A stretch of DNA of 6,515 nucleotides from SKVL01 sp046542915 (GTDB lineage: Bacteria; Patescibacteriota; Minisyncoccia; Phycocordibacterales; CSBR16-193), in assembly GCA_046542915.1 (NCBI GenBank), contig JBKHAI010000036.1, forward strand, positions 1-6,515. The letters are read 5' to 3'. The notes beneath the pieces are model-generated. The model did no database searches, was not told the DNA's origin, and saw nothing but the letters and a program-made list of their open reading frames with translations. The position numbers and the translations under genes were made by a program. Positions 1 through 5,188 of this stretch are shown here, piece after piece (the stretch's first letter is position 1; each line of letters begins with the position of its first letter).

Positions 1-117
1 CACAAAAACCAACCATTTTCCTTCCTATGGAAGTTAGACTTCCCCAGAACTACTTCCTAGGAAAGTCGTCTAACAAACTCAAACTTCCCCGAAAAGACTC
101 TCTGATTATTTTATTTC

Positions 118-151
118 AAATATTCTCATATTCTAGAATATGAGAATATTT
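118..151. repeat. Perfect 34-bp palindrome
   Basis: Two 17-bp arms meet at the central TCTAGA (132-137) with no loop and no mismatch. Symmetry breaks at 117/152. The sequence is mostly A and T, and no long T-run follows on either strand. It could be a bidirectional stop signal for the operon, a protein-binding dyad or a cruciform-forming site. The sequence does not decide between these. Confidence 0.9.
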
Positions 152-267
152 ATTAATTACTTATATATTGAATCTCTTTGGTTCCTAAAAGAAGAATACT
201 GATTTCAATATTCTTCGGCAAAGATCCGACGAGCTTGAGAAGATCTGACTTCCCCGGTGAAGAAACA

Positions 268-309
268 CCAAAAAATTGACGAAAAGGAGGTGAGGAAGTC
301 TTACCTCTT
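268..309 (-). terminator. Weak candidate terminator after transketolase C
   Basis: On the minus strand, GAGGT (307-303) can pair with ACCTC (291-287), and the stem is followed by CTTTTCG and a run of six T at 275-270. The stem is only five strong pairs plus flanking partial pairs, and an alternative GGAAG/CTTCC pairing overlaps it. The position, about 40 bp past the last stop of the operon, suits a terminator, but the structure is modest. Confidence 0.3.
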
Positions 310-346
310 CCCAGAAAATGAATTCTTCAAAAGACCTGGGGTGTTA

Positions 347-1351
347 TTACTTTTTATCTAATACTTTTAATATAGCGTTCAGAATATGCTCTTCCCCGAT
401 CTTGAATCTCTCAATAAGCTCATCAGCCTCTCCGGACTCGCCAAATACGTCATCCACGCCGACAAACTCCATCGGTGTCGGACACTTCCTCGCCAAAACC
501 TCGGAAACGGCACTTCCCATTCCTCCATAGATCTGATGCTCTTCCACAGCTACAACGGCACCAGCTTCTTTCGCCAGAGCAACGATCGCTTCTTCATCAA
601 GTGGTTTTATGGTTGATAAATTCAAAACTTTGACCTTTAGGTCTTTCTCTTTCTCTATCCTTACGGCTGCCTTAATAGCTTTATAAAGCAAGGGGCCGGT
701 AGCCACGATCCCGACATCGGCACTCTTATCGCTTTTGCCGTAAAAAAGAGACGCTTTCCCTATTTCAAAAAATGACTCCTCGGTCGTCATTATCGGAGTG
801 GCATTTCTTGCCAAACGAATATATGTCGGCTTTCCGTTGAAAGCCGCCGCTATGGTCGCTTTTTTAGCTTCAATGGCATCACAAGGTGATAAGACCACCA
901 TATTGGGAAGCGATCTCATTAAAGCCAGATCCTCCAGCGCTTGATGACTACCACCGTCGGGACCGACCGTCACACCGGCATGCGAGCCGCAGATCTTTAC
1001 CGGCTGGTCGTTATAGCAGACCGTGGTACGGATCTGCTCCCAGTTCCGTCCCGGCGAGAAGACCGCATACGAGTTTATAAAAGGTATCTTTCCCATCGCC
1101 GCCATTCCGCTTGCGACAGTTACTAAGTTCTGCTCGGCAACACCAACCTGAACGAACCTCTCCGGAAATTTATCGGCAAAAAAATTGCCGGCGGTGGACT
1201 CGGTCAAGTCAGCTGACAAAAGAACTACTCTGTCATCTTGTAAGCCGGCATCTAAGACTCCTTTTCCATAACCCTTACGAGTGGATCCTTTCTCAATTCC
1301 TTCTTTAAAAAACTCAGGATCTAAATTGATGTTTCCTTCTTCGTGGTTCAT
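347..1351 (-). CDS. tkt: Transketolase, C-terminal (pyrimidine-binding plus regulatory) subunit
   Basis: This 334-residue protein is the second half of split transketolase. The pyrimidine-binding domain (about 23-190) starts at STRKGYG and contains SADLTEST (46-53) and VGVAEQN (69-75), in which Glu73 is the catalytic glutamate that activates thiamine diphosphate. GSHAGVTVGPDGGSHQALED (122-141) places His124, Asp132 and His136 with the same spacing as the sugar-phosphate-binding His, Asp and His of E. coli transketolase. Arg180 (YIRLARN) is the expected phosphate-binding arginine. The C-terminal domain (about 205-330) includes LSTIKPLDE (245-253) and VEEHQIYGGMGS (269-280). The start at 1351 lies 7 bp after the N-subunit stop, implying coupled translation and an N-C heterotetramer. 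Tandem TAA stops end the gene at 349-344. It is the last gene of the cluster. The phosphate-binding residues argue for true transketolase over a DXS-like or pyruvate-dehydrogenase-like protein. Confidence 0.96.
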   Translation of the reverse strand: MNHEEGNINLDPEFFKEGIEKGSTRKGYGKGVLDAGLQDDRVVLLSADLTESTAGNFFADKFPERFVQVGVAEQNLVTVASGMAAMGKIPFINSYAVFSPGRNWEQIRTTVCYNDQPVKICGSHAGVTVGPDGGSHQALEDLALMRSLPNMVVLSPCDAIEAKKATIAAAFNGKPTYIRLARNATPIMTTEESFFEIGKASLFYGKSDKSADVGIVATGPLLYKAIKAAVRIEKEKDLKVKVLNLSTIKPLDEEAIVALAKEAGAVVAVEEHQIYGGMGSAVSEVLARKCPTPMEFVGVDDVFGESGEADELIERFKIGEEHILNAILKVLDKK

Positions 1352-1358
1352 AAATAAT

Positions 1359-2216
1359 TTATTGCAAACTCTCCAGTTGAGCTCTAAGTTCCGCTATCGC
1401 CCTCTCACCCATCTCTTGATCGGGAGCCTTACCGTGCCATTCATACTTATTCTCAATATCGGGAACTCCTTTACCCGGTATAGTGTCAGCTATCACCATC
1501 GCGGGCTTTCCGTAGGCGGTCTTGGCCTCGTTGATAGCATCTATTATGGCATCTATATTATGACCATCAGTTTCAATAACGTACCAACCCCATGACTCCC
1601 ACTTTTCACAAAGCGGCTCCAGCGGCATCACATCATGAGTATGACCATCTATCTGAATATTGTTCCGGTCCATTATGGCAATAATGTTTCCCAAACCTTC
1701 TTTAGCTCCCAGCATTCCTCCTTCCCAGGTATTTCCGGAATCCATCTCCCCGTCACTTAAAAGACAATAAAAGCTCTTATTGGACTTTTCTCCCTTATCC
1801 ATTCGCTCGGCCAGAGCCATTCCGACGGTCTGTGAGAGTCCACAACCTAGAGGCCCCGAGCTGGTCTCCACTCCCGGTAGATACTCACGATGCGGATGAC
1901 CTTGCAGTCGGGAGCCCATTATTCTTAGAGTATTAAGTTCTTCCATCGGGAAATACCCTGAATGGGCCAGTGTCGCGTAAAGAACCGGACAGATATGGCC
2001 GTTGGAGAGAATAACTCGGTCGCGATCCTCCCAAAAAGGATCCTCGGGCGTATGTCTTAACATATGGAAATACAAAACAGTGAATATATCGGCCATACCC
2101 AAGGAACCGGCAGTATGTCCGGAACCGGCTTTCATTAAAGACTCAATAACCGACATCCTTATCTCAACAGCTTTTCTCTTAAGCTCTACTCTTTTGTCAT
2201 TCTCCAAGATCGGCAT
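1359..2216 (-). CDS. tkt: Transketolase, N-terminal (thiamine diphosphate-binding) subunit
   Basis: This 285-residue protein is the first half of transketolase, which moves two-carbon ketol units between sugar phosphates. The thiamine diphosphate motif begins LLSDGEMDSGNTWEG (152-166) and ends at MDRNN (182-186), with Asp155 and Asn186 as the Mg/pyrophosphate ligands. The first glycine of GDG is Ser, a variant that I recall in stand-alone N subunits. Substrate and cofactor histidines are visible at His34 (GHTAGS), His74 (SNGHICPVLY), His107 (GHPHR) and His261 (WHGKAP). GPLGCGLSQ (121-129) is also typical. The length fits a stand-alone N subunit. It cannot work alone, because the pyrimidine-binding domain with the catalytic Glu lies in the next gene, which starts 7 bp downstream and is probably translationally coupled. 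It follows rpe by 32 bp. No Shine-Dalgarno motif precedes the ATG. A DXS-like role is unlikely given the histidine set. Confidence 0.96.
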   Translation of the reverse strand: MPILENDKRVELKRKAVEIRMSVIESLMKAGSGHTAGSLGMADIFTVLYFHMLRHTPEDPFWEDRDRVILSNGHICPVLYATLAHSGYFPMEELNTLRIMGSRLQGHPHREYLPGVETSSGPLGCGLSQTVGMALAERMDKGEKSNKSFYCLLSDGEMDSGNTWEGGMLGAKEGLGNIIAIMDRNNIQIDGHTHDVMPLEPLCEKWESWGWYVIETDGHNIDAIIDAINEAKTAYGKPAMVIADTIPGKGVPDIENKYEWHGKAPDQEMGERAIAELRAQLESLQ

Positions 2217-2248
2217 TTTAAATATCTATCTTTTTATTAAAAATCTTA

Positions 2249-2956
2249 TTAAACACCCCCACCGGACGACCTTAGGTTCTCCACCGCCTCTTTTATATCT
2301 TCTGCTTGGAAAACAGCCGATCCGGAAACCAACCTGTCGGCTCCGGCTTTGGTAAGGAAATAGGCATTATCTTCATTAACCCCTCCGTCAACAGAAATGA
2401 CCAACTCCGGAAAACTCTGCCGAAGTAAAGAAACTGTTTCTACAGCTTCTTCCTGAAATTCCTCACCTTGAAAACCGATCCTTGTTATACCCATTACTTG
2501 GACAAAGTCCAGCTCCGAAACCAAAGGTGAAATATCCTCAATATCCGTCTCCATTCCGATCGCCAGTCCGACTTCAGCATAAAGCGGAGAGTCATACGGC
2601 ACCGTAGCGTCTTTAGCTTTTTTGATAAAGGCCTCCGGATCCTCCAAGGCCTCAAAATGCCCGACAACCCTTCTGGCGCCGACCCGGATCCATCTTTCAA
2701 CCTCCTCTTCCGGGTCGTTTATCATCATATCCACCTCAAACTCCAGATCTTTCAAGAAAGGCATATCTTTCTTTCCTTTCAGGATATCTTCAAAGTCAAA
2801 ACCTTCTTTTAAGTTATAAGGCCAAGTGATCGGAGGAGTGAATATCCCGTCCATAACATCCAACTGAACTATAGAAACCAAATTCCTAACCTGCCGCATC
2901 TTGATCTCAAGATCCTTGAAACTCTCGGGCATTATAGCTGGAATTATCTCAGGCAT
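2249..2956 (-). CDS. rpe: Divergent ribulose-phosphate 3-epimerase family protein
   Basis: This 235-residue TIM-barrel protein probably epimerises ribulose-5-phosphate to xylulose-5-phosphate. Landmarks in family order are IIPAIMPESF (4-13, for the usual PSILSADF), VQLDVMDGIFTPP (30-42), EVDMMINDP (74-82), GHFEAL (99-104), GFQGEEF (161-167), VISVDGGVN (186-194) and AGADRLVSGSAVF (204-216). Asp33 and Asp190, the two acidic metal/catalytic residues, are kept. The two metal-binding histidines are not: the first is Gln31 and the second is Asp76. The phosphate-loop serine of PSI is also Ala. The barrel is complete, so this is a divergent family member, not a wreck. Activity is likely from context but not proven. 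The first 16 codons and the upstream region are duplicated at 4394-4500. Transketolase N follows after 32 bp. The start is supported by the beginning of the first barrel strand. Upstream there is only a close, weak AAGAAG. Confidence 0.88.
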   Translation of the reverse strand: MPEIIPAIMPESFKDLEIKMRQVRNLVSIVQLDVMDGIFTPPITWPYNLKEGFDFEDILKGKKDMPFLKDLEFEVDMMINDPEEEVERWIRVGARRVVGHFEALEDPEAFIKKAKDATVPYDSPLYAEVGLAIGMETDIEDISPLVSELDFVQVMGITRIGFQGEEFQEEAVETVSLLRQSFPELVISVDGGVNEDNAYFLTKAGADRLVSGSAVFQAEDIKEAVENLRSSGGGV

Positions 2957-3020
2957 ATCTTCTTAAAATAAATAACTACTTTATATTATAAATATTAACC
3001 TTTTATATCCATAACTCCAA
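2907..3020. repeat. Direct repeat copy A (rpe start region, intact gene side)
   Basis: Bases 2907-3007 match 4394-4494 in the same orientation, 1487 bp apart. There are three mismatches in 101 positions (2915, 2916 and 2980). After a 7-bp extra segment at 3008-3014, the shared CTCCAA (3015-3020) extends the match. The repeat contains the first 16 rpe codons, the untranslated leader and a TATAAT -10 box. This copy serves the functional rpe. Confidence 0.95.
2985..2990 (-). promoter_or_regulatory. Possible -10 box of an rpe promoter
   Basis: TATAAT on the minus strand lies about 30 bp upstream of the rpe ATG. No good -35 lies 16-18 bp further up; the best hexamer is TATGGA. The TTGGAG that is correctly placed in the duplicate copy is displaced here by a 7-bp insertion. 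In such AT-rich DNA the match alone is weak evidence. Confidence 0.35.
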
Positions 3021-3117
3021 GCAAATTTTAAGGATCAAATAACATTAAACACAAAAATAAATATCCTATTAGACTCTTAGTATGAGTTACCTATAAAATC
3101 ATTCCGGTAGTCAATTA

Positions 3118-4308
3118 TTAAAATACAACCGGAGTAACAAACCCCTTTTCATCGACAAATTCTTTTGAAATAACATAAGCTTCAGCTATTCCGAGTTTTT
3201 CAGATATATTTTTAACTTTTTTATGATCCCGTTCTATGCCTTTCAATTTGATTTCAAAAGCCATCTTGTTTTCCAATACTAGGTCTATTTCTTCTTTGTT
3301 TCTCTTGTTATAAAAACTCATCTTACCATATTTACTCATTTGGTTTACAACTCCATTCTCAAAAAGCTGGGCACCATTAACACTACCTATCATATTCAAA
3401 AGCCCAGTATCGCTAAAATAAACCTTTTTCCCTCCAGCCACGGATCTACTGAGGCCTTTGGAATAACGAGGCAATAGCTTGATAATAAAAGCACTCTGCA
3501 AAAACTCCAGGTAGTCATAAACCTTAGCTCTGCTTATACCTAATTCATCAGATATCCTGGTTACATTCAAAAGCGACCCGACTCTCGGTAATAACAAAAG
3601 TATCAGATCACGTAGCTCTTGAATATCTTTATAATCCGATAACATCTTTAAGTCCTTTTCAAAAAAAGAAGCAAAGATGTTTTTCAATATCATCTTCTTC
3701 GTTTCTCTATCCTTTTCAAGTACCACCGCCGGAAAACCGCCGTACTGCAAAAAATCTTCATAATCAGTTTCAAATTCCTTGTGATAAAACAAAGAACTTT
3801 TCTCGATAGCATTATGGATCTTCAGACCCTGCATCTCATAACTCTCTATTCTGTTATGGAAATACAGATACTCCTTAAAACTGAGCGGTTCAAGTTTAAA
3901 AAGAAACTTTCTACCTGAAAGAGATTCGGGGAAAAGGTTCTTTAAATAAAAATTTGAAGAACCTGTTAAAATGAACTTAACTTGATAATGATCGATGAGG
4001 TACTTTATTACTTTAGTGACCTCTGGAAAAATCTGTATTTCATCAATACAAACGAACAATTTTTCTCCTTCTCCTGTTCCGGCCATATCAATTATACGAT
4101 TGTATATATTGTTATAGTCAACGTCCTCAAAAACCTTAACATCCAAAGGATTCTCGAAATCAAACCAGAGTTTGCTTTTATCTTCTATGCGATCATAGAG
4201 CTGATGCATCAAGGTCGTTTTACCAACCTGCCTCATTCCAGTAATAACAAGAGACTCCTTTCTATCCAAATATTTCTCCAGTTCATTAAAAAGGGCTCTT
4301 TTTTTCAT
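3118..4308 (-). CDS. AAA-family ATPase with DUF4143 / nuclease-like C-terminus, inserted in the operon
   Basis: This 396-residue protein has no signal peptide or membrane segment. The N-terminal ATPase domain has Walker A GMRQVGKTT (24-32), Walker B LFVCIDE (84-90), a sensor-like LTGSSN (114-119) and the family signature LSGRKF (130-135), followed by PLSFKEYL. The middle contains a probable winged helix (about 248-278, VTRISDELGISRAKVYDYL). The C-terminal part resembles a PD-(D/E)XK fold, with EEIDLVLENK then AFEIK: Asp342, Glu352 and Lys354 are in the usual order. This architecture defines the AAA_14/DUF4143 family, whose cellular role is unsettled. It is not a pentose phosphate enzyme. By eye its base composition is clearly lower in GC than gap, it has its own promoter and operator-like dyad, and it lies between copies of the rpe start region. 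These facts suggest late arrival. Coding sequence and motifs look intact. The start at 4308 has no Shine-Dalgarno motif. Confidence 0.93.
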   Translation of the reverse strand: MKKRALFNELEKYLDRKESLVITGMRQVGKTTLMHQLYDRIEDKSKLWFDFENPLDVKVFEDVDYNNIYNRIIDMAGTGEGEKLFVCIDEIQIFPEVTKVIKYLIDHYQVKFILTGSSNFYLKNLFPESLSGRKFLFKLEPLSFKEYLYFHNRIESYEMQGLKIHNAIEKSSLFYHKEFETDYEDFLQYGGFPAVVLEKDRETKKMILKNIFASFFEKDLKMLSDYKDIQELRDLILLLLPRVGSLLNVTRISDELGISRAKVYDYLEFLQSAFIIKLLPRYSKGLSRSVAGGKKVYFSDTGLLNMIGSVNGAQLFENGVVNQMSKYGKMSFYNKRNKEEIDLVLENKMAFEIKLKGIERDHKKVKNISEKLGIAEAYVISKEFVDEKGFVTPVVF

Positions 4309-4321
4309 AAGTGTATTATTT

Positions 4322-4374
4322 TTTTTACAAATTTGTGCATATTTGTAAAAATTCTATTACAATTTTGCACAAAT
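4322..4374. promoter_or_regulatory. Operator-like compound dyad (Op1) at the ATPase promoter
   Basis: Two nested symmetries are visible. Arms TTTTTACAAAT (4322-4332) and ATTTGTAAAAA (4341-4351) form a perfect 11-bp inverted repeat with an 8-bp spacer. In addition, 4331-4348 and 4357-4374 form an 18-bp inverted repeat (16 of 18 paired) around an 8-bp centre. The unit can be written TTACAAnnnTGCACAAAT. It covers the spacer, the -10 box and the likely transcription start, as expected of a repressor site. The binding protein is unknown; the ATPase itself, through its winged-helix segment, is one candidate. Confidence 0.6.
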
Positions 4375-4379
4375 ATCAA
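4351..4379 (-). promoter_or_regulatory. Promoter of the ATPase gene
   Basis: On the minus strand, TTGATA (4379-4374) and TAGAAT (4356-4351) are separated by exactly 17 bp. Each differs from the sigma-70 consensus at one position. Transcription would start near 4344, giving a leader of about 36 nt before the ATG at 4308. The boxes are embedded in the dyad at 4322-4374, so a protein bound there would block RNA polymerase. Confidence 0.65.
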
Positions 4380-4393
4380 GTTCCGGTATTTCT

Positions 4394-4443
4394 TCAAGAT
4401 CTCTGAAACTCTCGGGCATTATAGCTGGAATTATCTCAGGCAT
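4394..4443 (-). pseudogene. 5' remnant of rpe (start codon plus 16 codons)
   Basis: Reading down from the ATG at 4443, the frame gives MPEIIPAIMPESF, then RDLE. It matches the start of the intact rpe at 2956 except for one Lys-to-Arg change. After codon 17 homology stops, and the frame runs through unrelated residues to a TAA at 4359-4357. A 28-residue peptide would result. That stop falls between the -35 and -10 boxes of the ATPase promoter. The fragment has no barrel and can have no epimerase activity. It is best read as a copy of the rpe start left beside the ATPase insertion. Confidence 0.85.
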
Positions 4444-4471
4444 ATCTTCTTAAAATAAATAACTACCTTAT

Positions 4472-4500
4472 ATTATAAATATTAACCTTTTATACTCCAA
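4472..4500 (-). promoter_or_regulatory. Possible promoter in the orphan rpe start region
   Basis: TATAAT (4477-4472) is preceded at 17 bp by TTGGAG (4500-4495) on the minus strand. If active, it would now transcribe the rpe remnant and read into the ATPase gene. It may be the original rpe promoter. Confidence 0.4.
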
Positions 4501-4628
4501 AATCCAAACCGTCACAAATAAAATAACCGAGAAAATATTTTACATAATTCCTAAAAAGCGGAACTTTCTGAAATAAACCAGCAACTAGCTTGTCTAAACA
4601 CGCAAAGGATCTCAAATATTTACCGGAA

Positions 4629-4681
4629 AATTTACAAATTTGCGGATATCTGTAAATTTTTTCGTACAGATATGCAGAAAG
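4629..4681. promoter_or_regulatory. Degenerate second copy of the operator-like dyad (Op2)
   Basis: AATTTACAAAT (4629-4639) and ATCTGTAAATT (4648-4658) form an inverted repeat with one mismatch and an 8-bp spacer, the same 11-8-11 layout as at 4322-4351. A further weaker arm at 4664-4681 again lies after an 8-bp centre. The spacers TTGCGGAT and TTGTGCAT are also alike. No good -35/-10 pair remains at the equivalent place and no ATPase coding sequence follows. It ends just beyond the rpiB stop codon (minus-strand sense) and looks like a relic of an earlier cassette. Confidence 0.5.
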
Positions 4682-4699
4682 CTGCTTCTATTATACAGC

Positions 4700-5176
4700 T
4701 TAATTAAGACTCTCATCTATTTTCCTGATCCTTCTTTTGTGCCTTTCCTCTCCGCTAAAAGGTGTCTCCAGCCATTTCTTTACCGCCCCTTTAGCTTCCT
4801 CCTCGGTCAGGAACTTAGCCCCCAGAGACAGGACGTTGGAGTCATTATGTTCTCTTGATAGTCTGATAACATCATCTGCTCCTTCCCCACCTTCAATTGA
4901 TGCCGGTTTTATAAAAACCGCCGCTCGGACGTTGGGAGATCTGTTGGCGACCATGGCCTCACCTTGACCAGATCCGCCAAGAACCACTCCTCTCACAAAA
5001 TACGGATCTTTGGAAACTTCTCTGGCAACCGGTGCTACAAAATCGGGATAGTCATCATTTTCTATATAAGAAAAAGCACCCTTGTCCTCAATGTCAAAAC
5101 CCAAACCGGAGACATACTCTTTCAATATCTCTTTAAGCTCAAATCCCGCGTGATCGGTTCCGAATACAACTAACAT
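4700..5176 (-). CDS. rpiB: Ribose-5-phosphate isomerase B (RpiB/LacA family)
   Basis: This 158-residue protein probably interconverts ribulose-5-phosphate and ribose-5-phosphate in the non-oxidative pentose phosphate pathway. The N-terminal GTDHAG (6-11) holds the substrate-binding Asp8 and His9. The active-site loop reads LGGSGQGEAMVANR (66-79), then VRAA, and SREHNDSNVL (107-116) carries the conserved His110. The C-terminal GEERHKRRIRKIDE matches the family tail. The Cys found in the E. coli active-site loop is absent here. Glu73 occupies the place of the acidic residue that acts as base in the mycobacterial-type enzymes, so I infer that chemistry. A stretch of about seven extra residues (around 92-100, Gly/Glu/Asp-rich) precedes the His motif. 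The start lies 12 bp after the gap stop, with only a weak AAAGAG upstream. The related LacAB-type or allose-phosphate isomerase function cannot be excluded, but the neighbours rpe and transketolase favour ribose-phosphate. Confidence 0.94.
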   Translation of the reverse strand: MLVVFGTDHAGFELKEILKEYVSGLGFDIEDKGAFSYIENDDYPDFVAPVAREVSKDPYFVRGVVLGGSGQGEAMVANRSPNVRAAVFIKPASIEGGEGADDVIRLSREHNDSNVLSLGAKFLTEEEAKGAVKKWLETPFSGEERHKRRIRKIDESLN

Positions 5177-5188
5177 AACTCTTTACAC

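Larger units (their letters stand above)
1..346. other. Gene-free region with GACTTCCCC-like repeats and hairpins
   Basis: No coding frame here is convincing. The motif ACTTCCCC occurs at 38-45, 83-90 and 248-255, and GGAAGTC, its partial complement, at 294-300. CTTCC-TAT-GGAAG (21-33) and TTCCTAGGAA (54-63) are small palindromes. GTTAGAC (33-39) pairs with GTCTAAC (68-74), enclosing the second palindrome. With the perfect palindrome at 118-151, this makes the region rich in potential RNA structure. It may be a 3' untranslated end, a small RNA or the leader of a gene beyond the window. Confidence 0.5.
3021..4393 (-). other. Putative inserted ATPase cassette between the direct repeats
   Basis: The segment between the two repeat copies is about 1.37 kb. 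It holds the AAA/DUF4143 gene, its promoter and dyad (4322-4379), and about 100 bp of AT-rich tail (3021-3117). I see no transposase, terminal inverted repeats or short target duplication, so it is not a classical insertion sequence. The flanking duplication of the host gene's start and the lower GC content are the evidence that it was inserted. The mechanism is inferred. Confidence 0.5.
4394..4500. repeat. Direct repeat copy B (rpe start region, orphan side)
   Basis: This is the partner of the copy at 2907-3020 and lies upstream of the ATPase gene in the direction of transcription. It keeps the TATAAT box and the ATG at 4443, but homology ends at 4394 inside codon 17. It lacks the 7-bp segment seen at 3008-3014. 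Because of this, TTGGAG (minus strand, 4500-4495) sits 17 bp from the -10 box in this copy but not in the other. Confidence 0.95.
4309..4699. other. Composite intergenic region between the ATPase gene and rpiB
   Basis: These 391 bp contain no complete gene. From the rpiB side they hold the degenerate dyad (4629-4681), about 130 bp of AT-rich sequence of unknown origin (4501-4628), the orphan repeat with the rpe start (4394-4500), a 13-19 bp junction, and the ATPase promoter with its dyad. A minus-strand frame stays open from about 4687 to a TAA at 4493, but it has no ATG and no recognisable motif. Confidence 0.8.

Noticed and set aside
318..616. Plus-strand open frames starting at 318 and 386
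   Set aside because: They mostly overlap the well-supported transketolase C gene on the other strand and encode low-complexity, unrecognisable protein.
2494..2700. Second minus-strand frame inside rpe
   Set aside because: It lies in another frame within an intact, conserved barrel gene and shows no motif.
3072..3087. Small stem ACTC/GAGT after the ATPase stop as a terminator
   Set aside because: There are only about six pairs with a mismatch, and the T-rich stretch is about ten bases away. This is too weak to call.
3982..4458. Plus-strand frame of 158 codons opposite the ATPase N-terminus and promoter
   Set aside because: It is a shadow of the ATPase gene. The Phe/Ile/Leu-rich product reflects AT-rich antisense codons, not a membrane protein with family motifs.
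2907..4500. A classical insertion sequence or a CRISPR-like array
   Set aside because: There is no transposase, no terminal inverted repeats and no short target duplication, and only two repeat copies 1.5 kb apart.
4493..4687. A minus-strand frame open for about 64 codons beside the rpiB stop
   Set aside because: It has no ATG and no recognisable motif, and it crosses the dyad and ends in the repeat. I compared it by eye with the ATPase N-terminus and found only a short KYL-like coincidence, so it is not called a gene or an ATPase remnant.
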